NCBI RefSeq assembly: GCF_001730365.1
Contig: NZ_MIKB01000001.1
Span: forward strand, 186,001-250,000
Source: Enterococcus quebecensis
GTDB taxonomy: Bacteria > Bacillota > Bacilli > Lactobacillales > Enterococcaceae
Direction of reading: 5' to 3'
DNA length: 64,000 bases
The notes under the pieces were generated by a model, which searched no databases, had not been told where the DNA came from, and saw only the letters and a program-made list of their open reading frames with translations. Position 1 is the stretch's first letter. The number at the start of each line of letters is the position of its first letter. Positions 16,275 through 24,657 of the stretch are shown in pieces. The translations under genes were made by a program, and so were the position numbers.

Positions 16275-16415
16275 TATAAATAGCCTCCTAAAATTTAAAA
16301 GCTGAACGAGCTTTTTTACTATTGATTGAAGAAAAGCAAAAATGACGATAATACTTTTAATTACATTACATTTTTGATTTTCCAAAGAGATTACCCTTTA
16401 AAGCTGGCTGAGAAA

Positions 16416-17360
16416 TTATTTGAATAATATCATATAGACAATTTGGAATACAAGCATAAAAATTGCAATGAACCATTGATTCTTGATTACGCCATATTTA
16501 TCTTTCATCTCTAACATTGCAACTGGGACAACATTAAAGTTCGCTGCCATAGGTGTTAACAATGTTCCACAATAACCACAGGTCAGAGCCAACATACCAA
16601 TTAATGCTGGATTAGCCCCATATGCAAAGACAAATGGCGCTCCAATTCCTACAGTCATCACTGTAATTGCCGCAAAAGCATTTCCCATAATAATTGTAAA
16701 TGCCATCATCCCCAAGGCATAAATAATAATACCTATAGTTACATTGCCTTTTGGAACGACTGTACTTACTGCAGATGAAATCACGGTTCCAACTCCCGCA
16801 CTGGTAAATACCGCACCAAGAGACGCTAGAAGCATCGGCAACATACTCAATGGCCCAACGGTTCCAAGCATATCAGCTGCATCATCTAAAAACGTTGTTG
16901 GTTTATTATTTTTAGAATAGAACATCAAGATCAAAATTGCTACTAAAACGCCAATCCCTACACCTACTAGTGCCCCTAGTTTTGTGAACAATGCAAAAAT
17001 AATAGCAAATACCCCAATACTTAAAGCTGGAACAAAAATTTTCATTCCTAATTTATCTGACATTTGTTGCATATACTCTTTAGACGGTAACTTACTTTTC
17101 CCTTTACCTACTTTTTTGAAAATAGCTGGAAGGGTCATAGAAAAAATCAAAATCCCACTGATCATTGATGGAATAAAACGTCCACCACCAATAACAATTC
17201 CTAACGCACACCAGAAATAAGCAGTTCCATATCGATGTTGATTTGTTTTATCTAATAAGTTCTTAATACCCGTATAAATTAAAATCAAGCCCATCAAAAT
17301 ATATAAGACTTCCAATAACTTTTCACCAAGTAAGACTTCTGAATTCATAAAATAACTCAT
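16416..17360 (-). CDS. DUF979 membrane protein (predicted permease half)
   Basis: A 314-aa very hydrophobic protein with about nine to ten membrane segments, including GNAFAAITVMTVGIGAPF and CGYCGTLLTPMAANFN near the C-terminus, typical of DUF979. The start ATG overlaps the stop of the DUF969 gene (ATGA), so the two are co-translated and likely form one transporter. Adjacent pcp suggests pyroglutamate or pyroglutamyl-peptide transport, which is inferred from gene association only. Confidence 0.85.
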   Translation of the reverse strand: MSYFMNSEVLLGEKLLEVLYILMGLILIYTGIKNLLDKTNQHRYGTAYFWCALGIVIGGGRFIPSMISGILIFSMTLPAIFKKVGKGKSKLPSKEYMQQMSDKLGMKIFVPALSIGVFAIIFALFTKLGALVGVGIGVLVAILILMFYSKNNKPTTFLDDAADMLGTVGPLSMLPMLLASLGAVFTSAGVGTVISSAVSTVVPKGNVTIGIIIYALGMMAFTIIMGNAFAAITVMTVGIGAPFVFAYGANPALIGMLALTCGYCGTLLTPMAANFNVVPVAMLEMKDKYGVIKNQWFIAIFMLVFQIVYMILFK

Positions 17361-18058
17361 GATTGATCTCCTTTACTCTCAGTAACTCCGTAATATTTCT
17401 TCATCAAATGACGATCTTTTGTATAGAAGTAAATACTAGCTACAATTAGAGCAACGAGTGCCACGGGGATTTCGACTGCTGCTAATTGTACCAAAGTAAC
17501 TTCATAACCTAATTCTTTTAAAGTTGATTGGACTAACAAACCGCCTGAACCGCCAATAAATAATACTTGACCAAAGAACCAGCAAATATTTTCCATTGCT
17601 GAAGCCATCCCTTTTAATTCTTCTTCATATTCTTTATTTAATTCTAAATTTTTAGATTCTACTGCACCAATTGACATTGGTAAAATGATCGGTCGAACAA
17701 ATCCTGCAACACCACCAAAGCTTACATTAAATGCTGCAAAAATCATCCGAAAAACACCATAAATATCGATGATTACACCTGCTGAAACTTTTTTAAAATG
17801 ACGAATTAAAGAAGCCGCTGATTCTTTCAATCCGTTTCTTTCTAAAGTACCGGTTGCCAACATAATAATGACAAAAATAGCCATTCCCCTATTACTTACA
17901 AAGCTCGTACCTAGAATGTCTAACATTCCTTCTAAACCAATTCCTCCAACTAAAGCTGTAACAACTAAGGCAATCATTACAATCAAAATTGAGTCTAACT
18001 TCATTGCGAAACCGACGATAACAATTAACACGCCTAATAAACTGAGAATATTTTCCAC
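17357..18058 (-). CDS. DUF969 membrane protein (predicted permease half)
   Basis: A 233-aa membrane protein with about five to six hydrophobic segments; MENILSLLGVLIVIVGFAMK at the start and the GGVAGFVRPIILPM and ICWFFGQVLFIGGSGGLL blocks are typical of DUF969. GTG start (18056-18058) with AAGGAAAG ~13 nt upstream. It is the first gene of the DUF969-DUF979-pcp group. DUF969 and DUF979 together resemble the two halves of a permease. Confidence 0.85.
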   Translation of the reverse strand: MENILSLLGVLIVIVGFAMKLDSILIVMIALVVTALVGGIGLEGMLDILGTSFVSNRGMAIFVIIMLATGTLERNGLKESAASLIRHFKKVSAGVIIDIYGVFRMIFAAFNVSFGGVAGFVRPIILPMSIGAVESKNLELNKEYEEELKGMASAMENICWFFGQVLFIGGSGGLLVQSTLKELGYEVTLVQLAAVEIPVALVALIVASIYFYTKDRHLMKKYYGVTESKGDQS

Positions 18059-18122
18059 TGCTTACACTTCTTTCCTTATCTTTGTCTGAACCATGTTTTA
18101 AAAATAATAAATGAATAACAAT

Positions 18123-18150
18123 TAACTATAGCAAAAAGGATACTTGTCAA
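18123..18150 (-). promoter_or_regulatory. Candidate promoter of the DUF969-DUF979-pcp operon
   Basis: Consensus -35 TTGACA (minus strand, 18145-18150) and a weaker -10 TAGTTA after 16 nt. The start codon follows ~65 nt downstream. Confidence 0.45.
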
Positions 18151-18374
18151 CATTTAATCAAACCACTACTTTAATTCCATTCGGTTGATTAGACGAGTAC
18201 TAATTAAATTACGTTTAAAACAATGATCACTTTATTATACACAAATTTTTAATTTTTTTCTTTTTTTAGATAAAACCTATTTTTTATACAAACAAATGGG
18301 CTATGTCTAAATAGCTTAAAGTTGTTATTACACCACTAAAACAAGTTGTCTCAATCCGTTATCAAATATAATTA

Positions 18375-18414
18375 AAAACTGCCAAACGATCGATGTAATC
18401 TATCGTTTGACAGT
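18375..18414 (-). terminator. Terminator of the Lsa-like gene
   Basis: A long stem with arms around CAAACGAT (18383-18390) and ATCGTTTG (18402-18409), extended by ACTG/CAGT; A/T tails. It lies just after the ABC-F stop codon at 18422. Confidence 0.8.
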
Positions 18415-18421
18415 CTCTTCT

Positions 18422-19921
18422 TTATTTTTTTGTTAACGTAATTACTTGAGTTGCAATTTTCTCCAAAAACGCTTGATCGTGTTCTACGATAAGCATGGTT
18501 GGTTTAACCGATAGAATCAATTTTTCCAATTGTTCATGATTGAAAACATCTAGATAATTTAATGGTTCGTCCCAAACATATAGTTCTGCTGGTTGGGCTA
18601 AAGACTTGGCCAATTCGACCTTTTTACGCTGTCCCATACTCATTTGCTCGATTCGATTTTGAAAGACTTCTCTTTCTATTCCTAATTTGTGTAAATTATT
18701 CAGAAACTCTTGGTGATTCAAACCTTGATCTTCCGAAAACTCTAACAATGTACCATGATTATCCTCATAATTCTGACGAACACAACTGATTTTTAATTTA
18801 TCTGGTCCAAATAAATCACCTTTACTTTCACCATCAAATTGATTAAGTAAAAATTGAATGATCGATGATTTCCCTGAACCGTTGGCGCCTGCTAAAGCAA
18901 CTCTTTGTCCATGATTTAGCTCAAAGGAAATGTTTTGAAATAAGTTTTCTTCTTGATAACTCAAAGTTAGATTTTCAACTGTCAACAATCGTTTATGATG
19001 CCCTGGTTGGTAATTCATTGTCAATGGATCAATGTATTCAACATCTTTTAAGAGGCTTTCTTTTTCTGTTAATTGTGCTTCCATCCGATTAACGATCGTT
19101 TTAGAACGTTTCATGGTACGAGCTGCCCGAGCACCTATAAAACCCGTATCGAAAATAGCTCCGCTGCCTTTATCCGAAGCCTTTCCATATTTATCTTGTT
19201 CCTTAGAACGAGACCATTCCGCTTTTTCAGCGGCTGTTTTTTTCAAACGGCTAACTTCTTTTTTTAATTTTTCATTTTGAGCAAGCTCAAACTCATCCCG
19301 GATTTTTTTTTGTTCTTCATAGACTGAAAAATCCCCTTGATACAACTCCAGTTGGCTTTTTTCGATAGATAATACATGATCTACCACCTCATCTACGAAT
19401 ATACGATCATGGCTGACCACAATAAATCCTTGACGTTTCTTTTTCAAATAATCTGCTACCTGTCTCCTTCCAAGAATATCCAAATGATTTGTTGGTTCAT
19501 CAATCAGAGGAAAATAATGATCCTCAATGAATAGTAATGATAAAAGTGCCTTTGTTTGCTCCCCACCAGAAAGTGTTTCAAATGCACGCCACAAAATGTC
19601 TGGATTCACTTGCAGAAGATTTAGCTCACGCTCAATTTCCCATTGTTCAAAATTACTTATTTCCTGTAGCGCATAATAAGTTAATTGTTTTTTATCTTTG
19701 ATTGGTTGGGGAAAATAAAGAAACTCCAATTGCTGAAGAACTTGACCACTATAGGCCAACTGGTTCTGTAAAATCTTTAACAATGTGGTTTTTCCACGAC
19801 CATTTCTGCCAATCAAGCCTAATTTCCATTGGGTATCAACGTTTAAACTTGCTTGATCGAATAATATAGTTCCCTGATTATCATAGCCGAATGTTAGATT
19901 TTTAATTTCAATTTTAGACAT
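18422..19921 (-). CDS. lsa: ABC-F ribosomal protection protein, Lsa family
   Basis: A 499-aa cytoplasmic ABC-F protein with two ATPase domains. Domain 1 has GRNGRGKTT (~38-46), LSGGEQ and PLIDEPTNHLD. A charged linker (~195-300; LKKEVSRLKKTAAEKAEW) corresponds to the antibiotic-resistance domain. Domain 2 has GANGSGKSS, MSMGQRKKVELAKSL and WDEPLNYLD. Start, length and motifs match Lsa(A) of E. faecalis closely by eye (498 aa there). That family dislodges lincosamides, streptogramin A and pleuromutilins from the ribosome. Intrinsic resistance is expected but not proven for this variant. The ~220-nt leader with an attenuator-like hairpin suggests induction by ribosome-stalling drugs. Confidence 0.93.
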   Translation of the reverse strand: MSKIEIKNLTFGYDNQGTILFDQASLNVDTQWKLGLIGRNGRGKTTLLKILQNQLAYSGQVLQQLEFLYFPQPIKDKKQLTYYALQEISNFEQWEIERELNLLQVNPDILWRAFETLSGGEQTKALLSLLFIEDHYFPLIDEPTNHLDILGRRQVADYLKKKRQGFIVVSHDRIFVDEVVDHVLSIEKSQLELYQGDFSVYEEQKKIRDEFELAQNEKLKKEVSRLKKTAAEKAEWSRSKEQDKYGKASDKGSGAIFDTGFIGARAARTMKRSKTIVNRMEAQLTEKESLLKDVEYIDPLTMNYQPGHHKRLLTVENLTLSYQEENLFQNISFELNHGQRVALAGANGSGKSSIIQFLLNQFDGESKGDLFGPDKLKISCVRQNYEDNHGTLLEFSEDQGLNHQEFLNNLHKLGIEREVFQNRIEQMSMGQRKKVELAKSLAQPAELYVWDEPLNYLDVFNHEQLEKLILSVKPTMLIVEHDQAFLEKIATQVITLTKK

Positions 19922-19938
19922 AGTCTCACCTCAATATG

Positions 19939-19971
19939 AAAAGCGGAAGGATTTATTCCTTCGGTTCTTTT
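19939..19971 (-). promoter_or_regulatory. Attenuator-like hairpin in the lsa leader
   Basis: On the minus strand a stem built on CCGAAGGA and TCCTTCCG (one mismatch) is extended by AAAAG/CTTTT and followed by a U-rich stretch. It ends just upstream of the GAGGTGAG ribosome site. It could stop transcription or hide the ribosome site unless the leader refolds. Confidence 0.6.
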
Positions 19972-20009
19972 CAGAATTGACAATGCGTCTACGAGTACAC
20001 AAAAAGACC

Positions 20010-20027
20010 CTAACGCTGAAAAATCAT
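20010..20027 (-). CDS. Possible 5-codon leader peptide of the lsa gene
   Basis: ATG ATT TTT CAG CGT TAG (MIFQR), preceded at 5 nt by AGGA. It lies in the leader between the promoter and the attenuator-like hairpin. Short leader peptides on which antibiotics stall ribosomes are known for other ABC-F resistance genes. No other evidence supports translation. Confidence 0.3.
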   Translation of the reverse strand: MIFQR

Positions 20028-20151
20028 GCCAATCCTGAAAATCTACACACTGCTCCCTTAATGATTTATCAAGGTACAGTCTGAATGCAGCTTCAACAAA
20101 TTGACTTAATTTTTCAACGCACGGATCCCTCACTTCGTTTTTATTGGGTTC

Positions 20152-20181
20152 ACTATATCATGATGATTTACTCATTGTCAA
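20152..20181 (-). promoter_or_regulatory. Promoter of the lsa gene
   Basis: Minus-strand TTGACA (20176-20181), 18-nt spacer, TATAGT (20152-20157). Predicted leader length to the start codon is about 220 nt. Confidence 0.75.
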
Positions 20182-20421
20182 GCAGTCAATTTCGTTACTC
20201 CTTCAACGGGAATAGCATATGGAAATAATTTTTCATATTTATAGTGTCTTTTGACTTATTTTTGATAATATTCTATCAACATTTAATGTTTCCCCCATTA
20301 TGAACAGTCTTTGATTTATACTAAATTTATAAATAATTAAACCGAGGTAGAAAACAGATTAAGAATGAACATCAGCTTATTGTAAATATTCGATGTATTT
20401 CATAGCAAGGGAGATCATATC

Positions 20422-20811
20422 ATGAAAATTGAACATATTGGTTTATGGGTCAAGGATTTAGAAAAAATGCGTACGTTTTATGAAACTTATTTCAACGCTC
20501 AATCATCTGATCTTTACCACAATAAGAAAACAGGTTTTCGTTCTTACTTTTTAACGTTTTCCGATGGAGCAAGACTTGAGATCATGCAGCGTGAAGATGT
20601 TAGTCATCTAAGTTCTAGTTTTGATCACGAGGTTCTTGGTTTTGCTCATTTAGCAATTGCTTTAGGCAGTAAAGAAAGCGTTGATAATCTCACCAATATT
20701 CTAGTACTGGAAGGTTATAATCTATTGAGTCCTTCTCGTATCACAGGTGATGGTTATTATGAATCTGTGATTGCTGACCCAGAAGGAAATCGTTTGGAAT
20801 TAACTATTTAG
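20422..20811 (+). CDS. VOC-family protein (glyoxalase/dioxygenase fold)
   Basis: A 129-aa protein of the vicinal-oxygen-chelate superfamily with paired beta-alpha-beta-beta-beta modules. Candidate metal ligands are His5 (MKIEHIGL), Glu near ARLEIMQ, His in GFAHLAIAL and Glu in NRLELTI. The pattern is of a GloA-like lyase or a small isomerase; the substrate is not evident. Good ribosome site (AAGGGAG) upstream. It is followed 35 nt later by the HAD phosphatase gene, with which it is probably co-transcribed, divergently from lsa. Confidence 0.8.
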   Translation: MKIEHIGLWVKDLEKMRTFYETYFNAQSSDLYHNKKTGFRSYFLTFSDGARLEIMQREDVSHLSSSFDHEVLGFAHLAIALGSKESVDNLTNILVLEGYNLLSPSRITGDGYYESVIADPEGNRLELTI

Positions 20812-20846
20812 TTTTGATCGAATAAATAAAATACGGAGGATATGAA

Positions 20847-21686
20847 ATGACTATAAAAGCAATTGTTTTAGATATAGATGGAACACTTTTGAATGATGAA
20901 AAACAACTGACAAAAGAAACGAAAGCAGCGTTGATCAATGCTCAAAAAAGCGGTATTAAAGTTATTTTAGCATCTGGTAGACCAACTACTGGGATGCTAA
21001 AATATGTTGACGAGCTAGAAATGGAGCGATATAACGGATTGATTGTTTCTTACAATGGAGCACATGTTCTGGACGTTGGCTCACAAAAGGTACTATTCAG
21101 CCAGCCACTTTCAATTGAAAACAGCAAGGATATTTTAGAACATCTTAAACAATTTGAAGTAAAACCTATGATCGCTCAAGGAGATTATATGTATGTAAAT
21201 AATGTTTATGATTGTATGGTGAACTTAGATGCGCCCCATGGCTCTTTAAACATCATTGAATATGAATCTCGAGGCGGAAATTTCCAATTGTGCGAAAAAA
21301 ATGATTTGGCGGCATTCGTCGATTTCCCTTTGCATAAAATTTTAGTTGCTGGTCATCCTGATTACTTACAAAAGAACTGGCAAAATATTTTAGGACCATT
21401 TAAAGAAAAAGTCAGTGGTGTCTTTTCTGCCCCAATGTATTTTGAATTCACTGATCAAGGTATCGACAAAGCTAATGCTTTAGAAAAGACGCTGAAACCT
21501 TTAGGTATTCAAAGAGAACACATTGTTTCTTTCGGTGATGGACATAATGACGTATCTTTAATCAATTATGCGGGAATCGGGATTGCCATGGGAAATGCTG
21601 TAGATGAGTTAAAAAATGTTGCAAATAAAGTTACAGCTTCAAATAATGATGACGGGATTGCTCAAGCTTTAGCCAAATTGCTTTAA
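20847..21686 (+). CDS. HAD-superfamily Cof-type sugar-phosphate phosphatase (YidA-like)
   Basis: A 279-aa cytoplasmic hydrolase. Motif I is DIDGTLL (nucleophile Asp9, acid Asp11), motif II ASGRPTTG, Lys in the DKANAL region, and motif IV SFGDGHNDVSLIN. The long cap between motifs places it in the Cof (type IIB) group. Such enzymes dephosphorylate sugar phosphates, FMN or related compounds; the exact substrate cannot be read. GGAGG lies seven nt before the ATG. It shares the direction of its VOC and RpiR-type neighbours. Confidence 0.92.
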   Translation: MTIKAIVLDIDGTLLNDEKQLTKETKAALINAQKSGIKVILASGRPTTGMLKYVDELEMERYNGLIVSYNGAHVLDVGSQKVLFSQPLSIENSKDILEHLKQFEVKPMIAQGDYMYVNNVYDCMVNLDAPHGSLNIIEYESRGGNFQLCEKNDLAAFVDFPLHKILVAGHPDYLQKNWQNILGPFKEKVSGVFSAPMYFEFTDQGIDKANALEKTLKPLGIQREHIVSFGDGHNDVSLINYAGIGIAMGNAVDELKNVANKVTASNNDDGIAQALAKLL

Positions 21687-21802
21687 TAGAAAAAATAGAT
21701 TAGGGTTAAAAATCCTGATCTATTTTTCTATATTCGTCACATCATACGTAATAATCAGTTATAATTCACTTATACGAAGCTGACTGAAAGGTGTTTTATG
21801 CG

Positions 21803-22654
21803 ATGAATTTAATTTTAAAATTAAAAAACTTAGATAAACTTACAACAAGCGAAGAAGTTCTTGTCACTTATATTCTGGATTTCCCAGAAAAAGTTATTCA
21901 TTTTTCTCCAAAAGAATTGGCTGAACATTCTTATGTATCAATTTCAACAATTTACCGCCTGATTAACAAACTAGATCTCGATGGTCTAAATGAGCTCAAG
22001 TTGTCTTTGGTAAATTATTTGAATGAACATACGACTGAACAAATTATTAATATTGATTATCCAATTTCTGCTGAAGATAATCACTATGCCATGACTAGAA
22101 AATTAAAAACAGTTTATGATCAAACTGTTCAATCCACCATTGATACTAGCAATTTTGATCGGATGTCTTTCAATGGTGAGCTGTTAAATAAAGCAGAATT
22201 TATTGATATTTATGCAGCATCTGCAAATATTTATTTTGCTCAGAACTTCCAGTTCCAAATGCAAGAAATCGGTAAACGAATCAATGTACCCATTGATGAT
22301 TATATGCAAAATCTTTCTGCTGCTAACAGTACGCCAGAACACTTGGCAATTGTTGTTTCTTACGAAGGTCGTAGTTCTAGTGTGAAGAAGATTCTAGAGA
22401 CTTTAAAGAAAAATAAAAGTAAAATTTTACTGATTACATCTAAGAATAGTCCTCTACTAAATGAAACTTTCGATGGTGTTTTTCTGTTTTCTTCGCTTGA
22501 AAATCATTACAATAAAATTTCTTCTTTTTCTACAAGATTGTCTTTAATGTATATTTTTGATAGTTTGTATCTAAGCTTTTTTAATCAAGACTATGAAAAA
22601 AATTTAGCTTATAAATTGGAAAATTATCAAAAAATGAATCCTAATTTAATTTGA
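21803..22654 (+). CDS. RpiR/MurR-family transcriptional regulator
   Basis: A 283-aa regulator: N-terminal HTH (~1-75; SPKELAEHSYVSISTIYRLINKL), linker, and a C-terminal SIS sugar-phosphate-sensing domain (~120-260; VVSYEGRSSSVKKILETLKKNKSKILLIT). Members control sugar or amino-sugar metabolism in response to phosphorylated sugars. Start placed at ATG 21803-21805, nine nt after AAAGGTG; an upstream GTG at 21791 lies within that ribosome site. The convergent neighbour is a GH3 hexosaminidase-type gene, but no regulatory link is shown. Confidence 0.88.
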   Translation: MNLILKLKNLDKLTTSEEVLVTYILDFPEKVIHFSPKELAEHSYVSISTIYRLINKLDLDGLNELKLSLVNYLNEHTTEQIINIDYPISAEDNHYAMTRKLKTVYDQTVQSTIDTSNFDRMSFNGELLNKAEFIDIYAASANIYFAQNFQFQMQEIGKRINVPIDDYMQNLSAANSTPEHLAIVVSYEGRSSSVKKILETLKKNKSKILLITSKNSPLLNETFDGVFLFSSLENHYNKISSFSTRLSLMYIFDSLYLSFFNQDYEKNLAYKLENYQKMNPNLI

Positions 22655-22664
22655 CCTAGGACAA

Positions 22665-22710
22665 TATAAAAGGCCTATCAGTATATAAAACATACTGATA
22701 GGCCTTTTTG
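22665..22710. terminator. Bidirectional terminator between regulator and GH3 gene
   Basis: A 17-bp perfect stem (22668-22684 with 22692-22708, AAAAGGCCTATCAGTAT) with a 7-nt loop and T/A runs on both sides serves the two converging genes. Confidence 0.94.
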
Positions 22711-23895
22711 TCATTTTAGTAAACCTAAATCGTTTTTCATTTTTAATACACGATAGACAGATTGATTCAATGCCTCTTCAGAATAAGCACCTTGCTCTAT
22801 CCCTTGCAAAACATATGGGATTTGATCTTGAAAAGAAGAAGATAAAATAAGATCATTTCCTGCTTGCAATGCAGCTAGTCCTGCCTCTTCTTGGGATGTA
22901 AAATCAGCTAGTCCTGCCATATCCATATCATCTGTCATAATAACGCCTTGAAACCCTAACTCTTTCCTTAATACGTCATGAACTGGCTGAGAAATTGACG
23001 CAGGAGCTGTATCATCAATACTTGTCACAATATTATGAGAAACCATTATACTATCAGCACCTGCTGAAATTCCTGCTTTAAAGGGTAAAAAATCACTCTT
23101 CCGTAAAGTTTCAAGGCTTCTAGTATCATAAACAATCTCTACATGAGAATCACGGTTATTCCCATAGCCAGGGAAATGTTTTAGTGTTGAAGCAATTTTT
23201 TGTTTCTTTAATTCTTCCACACTTACCTTGATATATTCACTTGTTTTTTCAGCATCTAAACCTAATGTTCGATCGTAAATAAAAGCTTCTGGATCAGTAG
23301 CAACATCTGCATCAGGAAATAAACCGCCTTGAATGCCATAGGAATGAAGTACTTTTGACTTCTTTTGAATATCAGAACGAATCCCTGTCAATCCGGCTTC
23401 TTGATAAATCTCCATTGGTGATTTAAAGGCTTCTGCTACTAAACCATTGCCATTACTTAAACGAGAAACTGTCCCGCCTTCTTCATCAGATGCAATAAAA
23501 AGAGGGAGCTTACTTACAGCTTGATACGAAGCTATTTTGTCCTTTAAAGTAGTCGGCGTTTGTTCTTCAATATCTCTCCCAAATAAAAGATAACCGCCTA
23601 AATGATAGTTCTGTATATTTGCTTGTTGTTCTTCGATCGGTACTCGAGCAAGAAATAACTGCCCGACTTTTTCCTCCAGACTCATTGAATCTATTAAATC
23701 TTTAATTTTCTGTTCTGGATTCTTTAAAGGCCTTTGCTGATTGCTTTCTTCAGTCTCATTTTCTTTCGTTATTTCTGAGCTTGATGCTTTTGTATTTTTT
23801 TCTAGCTCAGTGCTATTATTTTTGTTAACTAGCCACATTACACCAAAACTAATACCAAAAATGAAGAGTAAAATGGTCACTGCACTAGTTATCAT
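22711..23895 (-). CDS. Glycoside hydrolase family 3, NagZ-type beta-N-acetylhexosaminidase, membrane anchored
   Basis: A 394-aa protein with an N-terminal membrane helix (~1-23), a Ser/Glu-rich spacer (~25-58) and a GH3 TIM barrel. The family loop KHFPGYGNNRDSH (239-251) holds the Asp-His acid/base pair of NagZ enzymes, and TDDMDMAG (~321-328) holds the Asp nucleophile. It probably removes N-acetylglucosamine from cell-wall fragments or other glycans outside the membrane. AAGGAGG lies far (~25 nt) upstream of this ATG, so the start is somewhat uncertain. It is a single gene with its own terminator. Confidence 0.9.
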   Translation of the reverse strand: MITSAVTILLFIFGISFGVMWLVNKNNSTELEKNTKASSSEITKENETEESNQQRPLKNPEQKIKDLIDSMSLEEKVGQLFLARVPIEEQQANIQNYHLGGYLLFGRDIEEQTPTTLKDKIASYQAVSKLPLFIASDEEGGTVSRLSNGNGLVAEAFKSPMEIYQEAGLTGIRSDIQKKSKVLHSYGIQGGLFPDADVATDPEAFIYDRTLGLDAEKTSEYIKVSVEELKKQKIASTLKHFPGYGNNRDSHVEIVYDTRSLETLRKSDFLPFKAGISAGADSIMVSHNIVTSIDDTAPASISQPVHDVLRKELGFQGVIMTDDMDMAGLADFTSQEEAGLAALQAGNDLILSSSFQDQIPYVLQGIEQGAYSEEALNQSVYRVLKMKNDLGLLK

Positions 23896-24076
23896 CGTTT
23901 TATTATTGATTGTTCTTCCTCCTTACTAAGGTGTACTACTATAGTTCCATTATAATTAGAATCACGTATAACAGTCAATTTTTTTCACCTGATTAAGCAT
24001 TTACTTTTGACAAAAAAATAGACTCGTGAGATGCTTTAGATGTTACAAACAAAAAAAGAGAGAAGGTTAGATTTAT

Positions 24077-24475
24077 ATGTCAACGATGGTTTTTGTAAAT
24101 TTTCCAGTTACTGACGTAAAGCGTTCTACAGAGTTCTATGAAAAGTTGGGTTTTACTAAAAATGAAGAGTTTTCTGGTGAAGAATCAAGTTCGATGGTTT
24201 GGGATGATAATTTTTGGATTATGCTATTGAATCATGATTTTTACAGTAAATTTATTAATGATAAAAAAATTGCGGATACGAAAACTACTAGCGGAGTTTT
24301 GGTTTCATTTAGCATGGAAAGTGCCGATGCTGTTAAGAAATTTGGAGAGACTGCTAAAGCCAATGGCGGCGATTTTTATCGCGTGGATATGGGCATGCCG
24401 GAAGACCAAATGTTCGGTCTTGAAGTTCAAGATCCAGATGGGAATTCATTAGAACCTACTTGGATGAATATGTAA
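24077..24475 (+). CDS. VOC-family protein (glyoxalase/bleomycin-resistance-like)
   Basis: A 132-aa protein with the beta-alpha-beta-beta-beta VOC fold: FVNFPVTDVKRSTEFYEKLGF at the start and VQDPDGNSLEPTWMNM at the end. Asn/His positions in the first module are not those of a classical GloA, so the metal site may be incomplete. Substrate unknown. Ribosome site GAGAAGG precedes the ATG. Its neighbours are oppositely oriented, so it is a single gene; the hairpin after it is copy A of a dispersed repeat. Confidence 0.8.
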   Translation: MSTMVFVNFPVTDVKRSTEFYEKLGFTKNEEFSGEESSSMVWDDNFWIMLLNHDFYSKFINDKKIADTKTTSGVLVSFSMESADAVKKFGETAKANGGDFYRVDMGMPEDQMFGLEVQDPDGNSLEPTWMNM

Positions 24476-24536
24476 ATCTCCAACCAGACGTAACGGTTTA
24501 TCAATGATGTTTATAGCTAAAAAGTTAAATCAAAAA

Positions 24537-24650
24537 AAGGGTCAGGGACATAACTCGAAGAGTTATGCCCCTGACCCTTAAATTCTGAATAAATAGTGAA
24601 ACGAAGTCAGCTTATTATTATTTCTAGAGTTAAACATCTTCGTCCCAACA
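24537..24650. repeat. Dispersed inverted-repeat element, copy A
   Basis: A near-perfect hairpin (24537-24556 with 24560-24579; GGGTCAGGGACATAACTC left arm) is followed by ~65 nt resembling the sequence after the hairpin in copy B (28533-28640). The hairpin probably also serves as terminator for the flanking converging genes. Confidence 0.65.
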
Positions 24651-24657
24651 AACTATT

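Noticed and set aside
19894-20133. 79-codon open frame upstream of the lsa gene
   Set aside because: It overlaps the lsa start and the regulatory leader, has no ribosome site and unnatural composition.
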